Of a stretch of 64,000 bases of DNA, positions 35,145-46,344 are shown in pieces (within the stretch, counting starts at the first letter, position 1; each line of letters starts with the position of its first letter). Made by a program: the position numbers and the translations under genes. This DNA comes from Pestalotiopsis fici W106-1. Taxonomy: Eukaryota > Ascomycota > Sordariomycetes > Amphisphaeriales > Sporocadaceae. Location of the stretch: assembly GCF_000516985.1 (NCBI RefSeq), contig NW_006917100.1, positions 124,001-188,000 on the forward strand. The letters are read 5' to 3'. The notes under the pieces are model-generated. The model ran no database searches and was not told where the DNA came from. It saw only the letters and a program-made list of their open reading frames with translations.

Positions 35145-36235
35145 ATGGTCGAATTCAAAGATCTAGCTCGTGTGACCATCTTTGGCTCGCGAGAGAAGAA
35201 CGGTGTTTCCTTTGAGCCGGCACGAGACATTCCATCGCTGACAGGCAAAGTTATACTCATCACTGGAGGTTTGGGCGATTTGGGACGGCGGGCCGCCATC
35301 GAGCTTGCAAGACATGGCCGCCCGGCACGGATCTACATTGCAGATGTCCCCCGGAGCAGCGAAGCCAAGCAGGACATTCTAGATCAAATAAATCAAGAGG
35401 TGCGCGAGATACCCGAGTCGAATGTCTCCGATGCCAAAACAGACACTGAATTCCGGCTACTTGATTTGGATCTTACTTCGTTTGACAGTGTGAGGGCGTG
35501 CGCAGCCGAGTTTAATGCCATGGAACAGCGACTGGACATCTTGCTATTGAATGCAGGCATCATACGTGTCGCCTTGGGCACCACGCGCGAGGGCTATGAA
35601 GTCCATTTCGGCCTCAACTACCTGGGACATGCGCTGCTGTCCAAATTATTGCTCGCGACAATGCTTAGGACAGCGGAGCAACAAACAGCTGCACGGCTAG
35701 TAGTCGTTTCTAGCGAGGGACACGCCATGGTTCCGAAAAACGGCATCCAGTTTGACAAGTTGAAGACAGAGTGCTCGCAAATGGTGGGTTTTCTCCAAGC
35801 AGTTGCAGTTATGGCCTTTGGGAGATGATAGCGCTAATGCTTGCGTGCTTGCTTGCGCTGTAGTCATACTTGCATCGCTATGGTCAGAGCAAGCTCGCCC
35901 TGATTGCCCTTGTTAGGGAGCTCGGGCGCCGCCATCCTCAACTGACGACCGCCGCAGTGCATCCAGGCAGGATAGCTGGGGCAATGGGATTGTCACTTGC
36001 CAAGGAGAGTCTTCTTGTGCGATTGTCGGCACCATTAGCACCATTGATTTGTGTACCCGTGCAAGTTGGGGTCAAGAACCACTTGTGGGCAGCAACAAGC
36101 CCATTAGTGGTCAGCGGCAAGTACTATGAGCCTGTTGGCGTACCTGATCGCGAAAGCGCTTTGGCAAAGGACGACAATCTCTCAAAGAGACTTTGGGAAT
36201 GGACAGAAACCGAATTGGAAGGCATCGCTTTGTAG
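35145..36235 (+). CDS. Short-chain dehydrogenase/reductase
   Basis: Exons are 35145-35783 and 35864-36235 (80-nt intron with GCTAAT branch and TAG acceptor), giving 336 aa. The cofactor motif is TGGLGDLG (40-47), the structural motif NAG is at 136-138, VVSSEGH carries the catalytic Ser, and the active-site YGQSK (Tyr219, Lys223) is rebuilt just after the intron. It is a classical NAD(P)H-dependent SDR of the fungal WW-oxidoreductase/retinol-dehydrogenase-like type, probably reducing a ketone or oxidising an alcohol. There is no signal peptide. A 14-bp minisatellite lies in its promoter. The substrate is unknown. Confidence 0.93.
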
Positions 36236-36993
36236 GAGACATTACCCAAGGACATACGCTACAATTCAGGCATGCGCCCAGCCCAGTAGTACTCAGTATA
36301 ACTTTGGCGCGATAGCGCTCAAATACCAGCGGGTAAGCGCTAAGAACCCCACTGCCGACACCTATAGCCCCAACGATGGCCAGCGGTTGAGCAAGGACTG
36401 CGCTAATCTAATCCCTTTCAGGATATTTGTTCGACGCTTGGGAGGCTTTCCTGGTTCCAATACTCCAAGCCACATATCATAACCAACGGCACTCCGCCGC
36501 CTCAGCTAGCTAGTTCTGGAGGCCGAAGAATCCAACCTAGCATGACTTTAAGAGATCCCAACACACTGACTGGCTCATGTTCATGCACTAATGACCCACT
36601 TGCCAGTCTTTCAGTCATCATATAATGCTGATCGTGATAGCCTACTCGAACTTCGAAGAAATGAACATTCTTGGATTAGTGTGACTTCACATTGCAGGAA
36701 TGAGTCGGGAGACCAAGGGGCTTCGAGGTGATATAAGTATCGTAGGACAAGATCACAACTTGAATTCATAGCAGTACATCAACTGTCTCCCTTTCGTTGT
36801 CTCAAAGAAAAAGAATTACCCTTTCTAGGTAAGTACTCGGCGTCATTGATTGCCTTCTTGGTATGCCCTTCGAGACATGACTCGGTCACGGCCTTGTCTG
36901 TAGTCTATATCGAGATATGCAACACATCATGTTATTCTTACATGACTCCAAGAGCGAAATGGCTAACACATGTCGTCGAATAGCACCAACACC
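36236..36993. other. Intergenic
   Basis: These 0.76 kb hold the promoter of the esterase-like gene, with a CT/pyrimidine-rich stretch near 36780-36830. A CGCT-rich cluster at 36310-36400 (GATAGCGCT, GGTAAGCGCTAAG) has imperfect inverted symmetry. No gene seen. Confidence 0.4.
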
Positions 36994-38627
36994 ATGAAGC
37001 TCCTGCCGGAAAAGTGTGCCATCTTGGTGTCTTTGTGTGCCACCTTGGCCCGAGGCTTCCAAGTTCAGACTTCATCCGGGTACATAAAGGGCCATGCTTC
37101 AACAGAGCACAGTGACGTTGACGAGTTCCTCGGAATTCCCTTTGGCAAGGCTCCCATCGGATCACTCCGCTTCCAACCTCCTGTCAAATACGAGAGCCAA
37201 GACGAGTTCGTCGCCAATCGATACGGATACACGTGTGTTCAATCTCCCGCGACTGTCAATGCCTCTCAGCCCGAGAACTGGCAAAACATTGCCCGTAGTC
37301 AGCAAGAGTACACCAATTACACGAGTGAAGACTGCCTGAATCTCAATGTCTGGTCCAAACGGAAGCGGCCAGGGACTTGCTCGAAGAAATTGAAACCAGT
37401 CTTGATGTACTTTTACGGTGGCGGCTTTCACAGTGGTTCTGGCAACGATCCGAGCTATAATGGAGCCATCTTTGCCCAACAACAAGATGTCGTCTTTGTT
37501 ACATTCAACTACCGTCTTGGTATCTTTGGCTTCTCTGGCGCTCCTGGCCTTACCCAAAATGTCGCTCTCCTTGATCAGCGTCTTGCCGTTGAATGGGTTC
37601 GGGACAACATCCGGGGTTTCGGTGGTGATCCCAACAGGATCTCCATCTTTGGCCACCGTGCTGGCGGCGCAAGTGTCGACTTCTACGATTTCGCCTTCTA
37701 TCAAGATCCTATCATCGCCGGTGTCGTACCCATGTCTGGTTCGGTCAATGCTTTTGGCCGTCGGTTTGAAAATACTTCCCAAGCTGGGTGGACTGAGACA
37801 GCCAAGTTGCTCAACTGTAGCATCACCAGTGACGCCGAGACCGCGACTTGTATGCAAAATGCCGACGCGCAGACCTTGCTCAGCGCTTCTCTAAAGGCCA
37901 GCAAAGTCGTCAGTTCTCAACTTGATACGGCTGCTCAGCTGTACGCCGGTATCACCAGCTTGTTTGGTCCAACCATCGACAACAAAACAGTATTTGCCAA
38001 TTACACCGATAGAGTGAATGCCGGTCAACTGAGCAGGGTTCCGGCTATTCTTGGATTCAATAATGATGAAGCTTGTTTCTTTACCGAGTCCGGCAGACTC
38101 CCGAATAAGCCCGAAGTTGTTCTGGGTGTCAATGAAGCTGTCTTTGCTTGCCCACTCCAGTGGGGCGCCACTTGGAGGGCCAACGCTGGCGTTCCTACCT
38201 GGAAGTATCTTTATGAAGGTCAGTTGAATCAAGAATTCTTAAACTACTAGTCAATCTAACATTGCTCATATGAATAGGCGCTTACCCCAACCTCTACGCT
38301 CCCGCTTGTCCTGGTAAGCCATGGCATGGACAAGAACTCTACGTAATCTTCAATTCGTCCGAACTCGCTACCGGGTATGCCGCCACTCCAGCCGAACTGG
38401 CCGGCGGCGAGTACTGGAGAAATGCATTGGCTACCTTCGCCAGTAACACGAGCAAGGGTCTCACCACCAACTCATCACAGATTCAGTGGCCAGAGTTTGG
38501 GGACAGCAAAGGACAGGCAGCGGTCACTCTTGGTGGCAACTCTACCTTTGAAGAGGTGGCTCCTGATCTGGAGTGGACTGTTCCTTGCTACACGCCACGT
38601 TTGCGATACGGAGCACCCAACTTCTAG
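36994..38627 (+). CDS. Secreted carboxylesterase/lipase-fold protein lacking the catalytic Ser
   Basis: Exons are 36994-38218 and 38278-38627 (59-nt intron with CTAAC branch), giving 524 aa. I chose the ATG at 36994 because it begins a clean signal peptide (MKLLPEKCAILVSLCATLARG); an in-frame ATG lies eight codons upstream. Type-B carboxylesterase features are present: EFLGIPFGKAP, EDCLNLNVW, oxyanion loop YGGGFHSGS, DQRLAVEWVRDNI, a GFNNDEACFF acid motif and a late PWHGQELYVIF that can supply the His. The nucleophile elbow, normally GxSxGG, reads GHRAGG. The codon at 37657-37659 is CGT (Arg222) where AGT or another Ser is expected. The protein is therefore probably inactive as an esterase, like cholinesterase-fold binding proteins, unless this is a base error. 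Many NxS/T sequons fit secretion. Confidence 0.9.
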
Positions 38628-39248
38628 GTTGCTTCACATCGTGTTCTATCTTGTAACACAATTGTCGTCTTTTTCTTCTCTATACCCCTATGTCCTGGGT
38701 CATTAGTGTCTAATTGTAGATTATAATTTGATTATCCAGTATCTATCTTTGGTAACTGACCTTCATCCAATCAACATGTTCATTCAATGGTCAACAAGGA
38801 TACTGCGAGTCATTCATTCGATTAATATTGGAAGAGTCGAAGTTTCTTAGGTGTCGTCTTCATATCTTCTTCACTAAAGTGCCAAGAGGCGTGTGAAGAT
38901 CGAAGTCTCGGAAGGTGGGCATCATTGATTCCTTTATATTCCGTCCAACCACTAGGATCGGCGTTCTCACCATGCATCCATTCCGACTCAAGCTTAGTAG
39001 CAAGGTACACTTACTCAGCCTCCTTGTGAGGCCGAGTCCTCTTTTGTCCCCATTAGTGTGCTGCTAGCCCAAACCCTCCTCCCACTCCAGCCCCTAAGCG
39101 CGATGTTCCACGTTAATCAAGTGCATGGCTCATGGTACATACATTTCTCGACTACCATCATGCAAATATTGTCTTTCATCCTTGTTTCCCTTTCCCGATC
39201 CTCTGTCTTAATCGTGAATTCGATTGCCTTTTTTCTGTATTCCTTTCA
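38628..39248. other. Intergenic, regulator promoter
   Basis: These 0.62 kb lie between two plus-strand genes. The last 100 bases are pyrimidine-rich (CTTTCCCGATCCTCTG), as expected before a start codon. Nothing else seen. Confidence 0.4.
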
Positions 39249-40856
39249 ATGCCTGACAAAAGCATTCCATCTCGTGCTTGTGAGCAATGTCGCCGAAAGC
39301 GCCGGAAGGTGAGTGAGCCATACTTTTCATGCCTCTCTATCCTTGTTCCCCTCTCTCAACTCACTGCCGCTCAGTGCGATTTCAAAGTGCCCTCTTGTTC
39401 CCAGTGCATTCGAGCCAAAGTTTCCTGCTCGGGCTATCGAGACGAGTTTGCTCTACGTTTGCGAGACGAGACACTTGCCACAGGAACCAAGGTCTGCTTG
39501 AGGAAGGGAAACAATCCGATTCCATCGTCTCAAGGCGTTCACAGCTCTTCCGCCAAGAGATTGCAGGGGCCTTATCGAGATGCCATGACTATGACTTCGG
39601 GATTGACCAACACCGGAATCTCTCTGACGCCTGAACATATCTCCCTTTCGTTCTTCATGCAAAGTTATGCCCCCTATAGTCTCTTTGACTATTTACCCGA
39701 TCTCTACAAACTCGGTCCTGCGTTTGGAGAATCAATGGAGGAAGCTGTGTTGGTGCCATCTATCGCCTTGCTCTCTTATCAAGTCAAAGATCCAGCTCTT
39801 TTCCGACTCGCATATGCAAGATACTCCAAGCTCGTCAAGAAGACCCAACAGGCCCTGATAGCTGTGGAGCAAGCAAAGAGTGATAGCACCCTCGTTTCAG
39901 TACTGTGCCTGGCGCTCTTTGAGGCAATGTCCTTGCGCGAAAACCAGGACATGGCTAACTGGAATGCCCACATCAAGGGGGCAGCTGCGCTGTTGGAGCT
40001 CAGAGGCAGTCATCAATTTGACAGCTGGCTTGGTCAGAAGCTGTATCTCCATGCTAGCCACAGTATCAGTGCCAGCTGTGTGATCAAAAAAGTTCCAGCA
40101 CCCTCAGCCCTGCTCGAGGTTGACAAGACTGTGCCACCACATGATACCAAGTGCCTTTTGGCACTACGGCGCGGTCGACTGCTGAGAATGCTTGCTGAAT
40201 ACCAGCAGAAGAAGCTGATTATATCCAAGGAGGCCAGGTTTCAGCAATGCAAGTCCATGATTGAAGACATTGGCGGTCAGATGGAGGAGATGACTCTTGT
40301 TGACCCTATCAAGTTACTGAACTCTGGTGCGCTACAGAATCTTCCTGCATCAGTGAAAAACTATATGGATAGCGCAGACTCCTACTCTTCTATACGGTGG
40401 GCACAAGCTTGGAACATCCTACGCATGTTACGAATCTTCATGGCTGACGCCCTGTGCGGATGGCTGGATACATTCATTTCGAGAGCGGAATCACTACCCT
40501 CTAGCGATGCGGGTCAAGCCGAGCAGATCGCGTCCCTGGCAAAACTACTGCACGTAATGACCCAAAGAGTCAAGGATTCGATAGATGGCATCCTTCGTTC
40601 TGTTCCCTTCTTCATCAATCTGTCTGGAGAGCCACGCTTCACGGCACGCTCTCTTATTGGCCCGCTCTACTCGGCTGCTTCTGCCAAGCTTGTATCTTCT
40701 GAAGCAAAGGCGTGCGCAGCAGATTGCCTGCGCTTGATTGGTAATTGCTACGGGTTGGAGCAAGCTTCAGAAGCAGCCAAGTCGGCGGACCACGGTTCCG
40801 ACTTTGATTCATGGCAAGTGGACAGCTCATTTGGCAGGGTGTATGGCCTCTGCTAA
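39249..40856 (+). CDS. Zn2Cys6 transcription factor
   Basis: Exons are 39249-39308 and 39375-40856, giving 513 aa. The 66-nt intron (GTGAGT..CTCAG) is a multiple of three with no stop, so the frame also reads through it. Only the spliced form gives a proper zinc cluster: Cys 11, 14, 21, 28, 31 and 38 (CX2CX6CX6CX2CX6C) with RRKRRK. Retaining the intron would push the third Cys away and destroy DNA binding. The rest fits the fungal C6 regulators with a DUF3468-like region (SLRENQDMANWNAHIKGAAALL is the hallmark stretch, abbreviated). It is a nuclear regulator, a candidate controller of the oxidoreductase-rich region downstream. It has no obvious coiled coil after the cluster. Confidence 0.92.
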   Translation: MPDKSIPSRACEQCRRKRRKVSEPYFSCLSILVPLSQLTAAQCDFKVPSCSQCIRAKVSCSGYRDEFALRLRDETLATGTKVCLRKGNNPIPSSQGVHSSSAKRLQGPYRDAMTMTSGLTNTGISLTPEHISLSFFMQSYAPYSLFDYLPDLYKLGPAFGESMEEAVLVPSIALLSYQVKDPALFRLAYARYSKLVKKTQQALIAVEQAKSDSTLVSVLCLALFEAMSLRENQDMANWNAHIKGAAALLELRGSHQFDSWLGQKLYLHASHSISASCVIKKVPAPSALLEVDKTVPPHDTKCLLALRRGRLLRMLAEYQQKKLIISKEARFQQCKSMIEDIGGQMEEMTLVDPIKLLNSGALQNLPASVKNYMDSADSYSSIRWAQAWNILRMLRIFMADALCGWLDTFISRAESLPSSDAGQAEQIASLAKLLHVMTQRVKDSIDGILRSVPFFINLSGEPRFTARSLIGPLYSAASAKLVSSEAKACAADCLRLIGNCYGLEQASEAAKSADHGSDFDSWQVDSSFGRVYGLC

Positions 40857-41113
40857 CGACAAGTGCCGTAGGATGATTCTGTCACACTTGTGCTAAAATC
40901 AACGACACCAGCACTCAGATGTATGCGTTCAAGAGCATGTCCGAATTATCCTCTATTTCGAAGACCCAATAGCTGAAGTAGGTACTTTTCAATTAACACG
41001 GGGAGCGTATCATGACGCGTCGTATTCCTTGTAACAGCATTAACCTCGAGTATACACTACTATAGATATACCTCAAGACAGAGACGAGAGGATGTCAAAA
41101 TCCTATCTAAGTT

Positions 41114-42499
41114 TTACGTTCTAGTGCCCCAGTTCCAGAACCGCTCGTAAGGAGCAGCAACGGTGCCATTCCGGAAGACTGCTGCTAGTGGCATTAATCG
41201 ATTCTGCCGATCCTCGAGAAACTCGGCAACATCCGTCTTGATCAAAACCAAATCCGCCTTTTTGCCCTTCTCAATCCTTCCACGATCATGAAACTTGAAG
41301 CGATCTGCAGGAATACTAGTTGCCGACCTGAGGGCATCCGCGACAGACAATCCCGCGTGATGTATCAACGCGTACAGCTCCATGTGCAAGCCCAGGCCGT
41401 ATGGCAGCCCGACTCCAGTCCCGGAGGCATCAGTCCCTGCCAGGATTGGCACTCCAGCCTTGTACAGCGCGCGTGTATTGGCACGGGCATGTTTAATGCT
41501 CGATTTGGGCTTCTGCGACGACGCCAGTCCATGCGGTCGGTAAGCTGCTCTGCTCATGAGCAGCCGCTCGGAAAGAGGATCCTCCATGAACCACTCAAAG
41601 AGCTCCCGGCCCTCATCCGTCTGCGAGGCAACGAGTCCCAGCGTCGGATTGCAGTGAGCCCCAGTCTCCTTCATTAGCGCAATGTAGTCGTCGCTGGGCG
41701 GCTCGTCGCAGAAAATGTGTGTGAGGCCGTCGACGCCGGCCCGTAGCAGTACCATGGTGCCCTGGTAGCTCAGGGCGTGTCCGACGGCAACCACGCCGAG
41801 CTGGTGCGCAGCGTCCACGACAGCCTTTTGAAGATCGGGGCTCGGGAGCGGAAGATTCATGCCCACGGTGTCGCCGACCTCGTGGAACATCTTGATGTAC
41901 GATGCGCCGTTCTGCTTCACCTGCTGTTCTACGAATGGTACCGCATCTTCGGGCACCGATAGGTTTGGCCAAGAGGCTGTATATTCTGCCAGGTCTGAAT
42001 CGCTCTTGCCCGAGTGTGAAAATTTCTTCTTAATGACCGGGATTGGCCATCCGCCTGGAATCAAGGCACCGAGACCTGCACATTTGAAGTCGGCATAGAG
42101 ACTCTTATATTCAGGACCAGCAGCTAGCTAAATCATTATCAGTACAATGTGAATATTGTAATTTTGGTTGGATTAAGAGAGGATTACTTTCTTCAGTCGC
42201 TCGTTGTCGTCTGGATTGTTATGCATGTCACACACTGTCGTGACACCGAACCGTAAAGACTGCTCGATACTGGCCATGTTACCTGACAAGGCATGGATAT
42301 GGGAGTCAATAAGACCAGGTATCACACTATAACCAGAGTAAGAGCGAATTGGAGCATGAAGTTGTATCCTGTCGGGAGAACTGCCCGCCTTGACCTCCTC
42401 GATGGTCCCGTCCTTGACGTAGACGTAGCCATTGTCAATGAACTCGTCTCCGGTGAAAATCCTGACATTTTCGAGGATAAAAGTGTTGCGATTAGACAT
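41114..42499 (-). CDS. Metal-dependent amidohydrolase (imidazolonepropionase/ochratoxinase-like)
   Basis: Exons in transcript order are 42499-42188 and 42127-41114 (60-nt intron), giving 441 aa. All metal ligands of the superfamily are in place: HxH at His67/His69 (DSHIHA), bridging Lys183 (YIKMF), His221 (GHALSY), His241 (THIF) and Asp337 (AGTDASG). The closing segment KGKKADLVLI is typical of the beta-sandwich domain. It should hydrolyse an amide or cyclic amide with one or two Zn ions. Fungal relatives include enzymes that cleave the amide of ochratoxin A, but nothing here fixes the substrate. The frame is open upstream to a possible ATG at 42664. I chose 42499 because the family begins close to FILENVRIFTG. 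No signal peptide. Confidence 0.92.
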
Positions 42500-42890
42500 G
42501 GCGGAATCAAATCGATCGCTGAATGGCAGTTTGTTTACTTTCTTACAGTAAATGAGAGGATTTGGCTGGGAATTACAACATTGATATGGACCATGGGATG
42601 GCGGACTGTTGTCTGAGCTCTTTAGTAGCGAGTTTAGAACTTGTGAGCTTGCTGAGAAACACAAAACATGACCTCAACGTGAAGAACATATAGCCCACTC
42701 ATGTCGTCCGACGGGCGACTAATAATGACATCAGGCGGCGTTGGCTTGTGCAAATTAGCACCAGTCCCCGACGTAAGCACTATGAAACCCCAATTGTTCA
42801 AATCCCGATACTTGGAGGTCCCACGAAACATTTAGACTGATTATATTATCACAGTATGTGCAAGATGCGCAAACTTGTATCTATCGTTGT
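42500..42890. other. Intergenic between two minus-strand genes
   Basis: These 0.39 kb contain the amidohydrolase promoter and the end of the downstream-strand SDR. No separate feature seen. Confidence 0.4.
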
Positions 42891-44071
42891 TCAGACACGG
42901 AAGAGTCCCAATTCTACGGGCGCCGGCGCAATCTGCTCTGCTTGGATCTCTTGCAGCAACTTGTTGCCGGAATAATCGTCAATGTCGAGATCAATGTAAC
43001 CTTGCGGTGCCCATTTCTTAGGCGCAATGAAAAATGACCGCCCGTTGATTCCATTGTCCTGCAGAATGTGTAGCAGTGCGCGTGCTGCATCAGAGGCTTC
43101 AGCCAGGGTGACACCGGACTTTTCCACCTGGTCGAACTGATCTCTTGACAATATGCCGGTTCTTACATACCTATTGACATGTTAGAAATCTTTACAGAGA
43201 GTTGAGTAGATATCAATTAGACCAACCATGGAGATATCATGTTGACGCGGCTGCCATGGTAGAAAGCAGTACGTCGAAGGGAATGCATGACGCCGCGCAA
43301 CGCCCATTTGGTCGCTGGGTACGAAGGTCCACGCGGAATGTCCAAGAAGGCGGCCCCAGATCCGATGAGCACCAAACACGTGTCTTCCTGGTCAGGCCGC
43401 TTTTCAATGCCGTTCTGCTGTATGAAATAGTGCATGGCAAGCTTGACCGTGTATAGCCCGCCAACCAGGTTTACGTCGATAGTTTTCAAATCGGGCTTCT
43501 TCGGAGGACCTTCGGGACCTGGCGAGTTCTTGTTAGTAGACTTGTTTTGGGTTATTTCATGGATCGCATACATTCATACCTTCAAATGCAAAGACATCGT
43601 CTTTTGGCGCAATACCTGCATTGGCCACTACGTAGTGGACCTTTTTGCTCGGGGAGAACTTGGCTGCTTCTTCAAAGAGATGAACCTGATCCTCCCATTT
43701 CGAAACATCGCAAGACACGAATCGCGTCCTTTACAGCGTCAATTCATGTAATTCGCAATGCTAGGATGATGATACTCGACCTACGTGGGTAGTCCTGACG
43801 CTAATCGGGCGCCAGCTGCGATATCTTTATCTCCGAAGCAAACATGCACCCTTTTTTGCCTTGGTTTAGTGGCAGTGAAGATATCATATACATGAGAGAC
43901 TGACCCTGAATCCACGAGCGCCCGAACGTAGGCTTCACCGATACCGCTTGCTCCTGTGACGAAAGATCTATCAATAGTTTGCAAGATGCCTCTGAAGCTT
44001 TGCTCACCTCCTGTAATTACAGCAGTCTTGCCTGCTAAGCCATGAAACTTCTGGGCGCTGTCTGCAGCCAT
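42891..44071 (-). CDS. Short-chain dehydrogenase (15-PGDH-like), six exons
   Basis: Exons in transcript order are 44071-44008, 43953-43905, 43850-43785, 43728-43580, 43518-43227 and 43170-42891. The five introns are 54-61 nt and the product is 299 aa. The coding blocks look unrelated until spliced, then read as one SDR: TGGASGIGEA (20-29, split by intron 1), FGDKD after the second strand, NAGIAP, catalytic Ser163 (IGSGAAF), and YPATK (Tyr176, Lys180), then ISPWYVRTGIL across intron 5. It resembles fungal NAD-dependent dehydrogenases of the 15-hydroxyprostaglandin dehydrogenase type. It is cytosolic and the substrate is unknown. It is divergent from the bZIP-like regulator at 44641. Confidence 0.93.
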
Positions 44072-44640
44072 TAGTGACGTTGATATACGAAGTAATAGGA
44101 CAGATTGAGTGGTTGTATATGCTTTTTATGAGCGTATTTGAATCGATGAGACCATGGATCCGCAGGCAAACATGAAAACGGTCAATGGGGGTTTGATTCT
44201 ATATAATGGGTCGCCACAAGAAAGAAAATATTAGTTTTGGGTCCAATGGCATTCAAAGTGTCGGTATTCCTCCTATAATAATGTCTCTTGCCTAGTGTAA
44301 ATACATACATACTCATTATGCGAACAAAGTCGTGGGGATACCTCCGCACTGCGGCGGCTTTTGCCAAGTCGGTTTTCTATTTTGTCCCTATTATTTAAGG
44401 TTAGGTGATTCTCCCCGGCCACCATCGAGCTCGCCCCACTGTCAGCCAGGTGCATTAGTGTCGACATGTGCCGGCGAGTCAGGCTCGGCTAGCGCTCTTA
44501 TCTTGAACACCCCGGCCCGAAATCGTCAAGGCGGTGCTTGTGCTTGGCTGTCAGCCAGTTGCATATTTAGCAGTGGCCACTGGCTTTCTCCAATTCTCAA
44601 TCAAACCTCGTACAGGCATCGATCGCCAATTTTGCGCGAG
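44072..44640. promoter_or_regulatory. Divergent promoter of SDR and bZIP-DUF3425 gene
   Basis: There are 569 bases between divergent starts. On the minus strand a TATATAG element (about 44199-44205) sits roughly 130 bases before the SDR ATG. The frame of the bZIP gene is open upstream from about 44332, but no family sequence is seen there. Confidence 0.4.
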
Positions 44641-45547
44641 ATGGCTCCAGACAATGTTGAAAATCCAAGTGCGCTATCACGCATTCCGCTGCAGCGAATG
44701 ACACATCAGGTCCTTGTCAAGGACCAAAGAGAAGACTGGGCCGGTGTGACAAATCGTAGAGAACGCAAGAAGTTGCAAAATTTACTCAACCAGAGAGCTT
44801 GTGAGTGGGCTGATGAGAAACTCGAATGGACAAGTATCCCTAATAAGCGTGTCTACCTCTATAGACCGCAAAAGGAATCCGTATACCACAAGTACAGGCT
44901 CGGTTCCATCAGGCGAGCAAGAGAGGACCAAGATCTCAAGAGAGAAAGCCAAAAAGAAACGGATTCTCTTGGGCCATCTCGCCCAACAAGCACTGGCAAG
45001 TTACATGATGGGACAACCACATTTGGATCATCTGCCTGGGCTCATTCACCTCAATTTCCTTCGCAGCTTGGCGAATAATGCAGATGTACTTCAGCTCAGA
45101 GTTGACTGGCTTGACTGCAACGTCATTTCGCCCTTTGGCTTCCTCGGTCCACCAAAACCTCCATGTCCTCCACTTGTCCGAGAACGACGCCTTCCAGAAA
45201 ACCTCGCACCAACTGCCCTTCAGCTCAAGATGCCCCACCACCCATGGATCGACTTGTTCCCACTGCCTCAAATGCGGGACAACTTCCTTGTAGCTACAAC
45301 TGAGAATCTCACTGAAGAAGATGAGATCCGATTGTGGAACGACATGATTGAGCACATGTCAGATGATGCAAACAACTCCACTGGTCTAATCGTATGGGGC
45401 GAATCATGGAACGTGCAGAATTGGGAGCTCACTGAAACATTCCTCCGTAATTGGGGATGGCTACTCCGAGATTGTCCTCAAATCTTGGAATCAACAAACT
45501 ATTGGCGCAACCATAGGGGCGATGATCTGTTGACTTTCGACAAGTAA
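44641..45547 (+). CDS. bZIP-like regulator with DUF3425 domain
   Basis: Exons are 44641-44800 and 44865-45547 (64-nt intron, GTGAGT..CTATAG), giving 280 aa. Splicing rebuilds the basic region RRERKKLQNLLNQRAYRKR at about residues 38-56, characteristic of fungal bZIP proteins carrying DUF3425. No good leucine zipper follows. The C-terminal half shows the DUF3425 signature: HPWIDLFPLPQMRDNF, GLIVWGESW, FLRNWGWLLRDCP and STNYWR. These proteins are nuclear regulators often found beside secondary-metabolite, detoxification or stress genes. The divergent SDR is the most obvious candidate target. Confidence 0.92.
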
Positions 45548-46344
45548 GGCTATATCTTGAACACAATAATGTCATGCCTTCGATCTGCAGGACGGGATTC
45601 CCACCAAACATGTGTTACATGTATGTAGTCATGACGCCACCTCGTGAATATGAGGGGCTTTATAGTGACAAACAAGTTTTTTTGATTTAGTTAGTTACCA
45701 TAACTCACGATTGTTCCTCTGCACTTGGACTGACTCGGTTTCGATGGATTGAGACTTGAAGCTGCTACTTCATGATTTACGCTGCTGGAATCCATTCATA
45801 ATGGCACGGATATTGTACACATTTCGGATGGATCTCCGATCCCTGGATAGAGATGACGGAGTATCGCTATTTGCGTATGACTATAGGTGTTGCAATCTTT
45901 CCTTTATTGTGAGAACGAGGTTGTGTGAATATCAAATTAATTCACCTCCCAAGACTTGGCTAATGCACCTGGCTTATTAAAAAGCTCCGAGTTACTCCCG
46001 GTGATGTAGGCAGCAGTAATGTCCTACTACACTAGTATGAACTTTTGTAGTATTGCATAGCTTGGCATACGAATACCTGTTATCGGAGGGCTTTGATGAG
46101 GTGTGTGTGGTGTCGGCATGTCCCAAGATGATAAATGCAACCACTATTTCCGTGGGGCGAATCAATGATCAAGCTGAATAATGATATATACAGCTCGTTA
46201 CAAACGAATGCCGTGGTCCCCAGATATCTGTCACTTCTGTATAAGAACACTCTCAACGTCCTCGATTCGTTGCTGGGAAAAGTATCTACTTTTTCATTTT
46301 GGTATATGACACCACCTTCATTTTGATTTTTCAAGTTAGTGAGA
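45548..46344. other. Intergenic
   Basis: These 0.8 kb lie between two plus-strand genes, AT-rich, with short frames only. They hold the promoter of the alpha/beta hydrolase. No repeat or RNA gene seen. Confidence 0.4.

Noticed and set aside
44332..45078. Two overlapping genes in different frames at the bZIP locus
   Set aside because: A 64-nt intron at 44801-44864 joins the frames and rebuilds the basic region LNQRAYRKR, so it is one gene.
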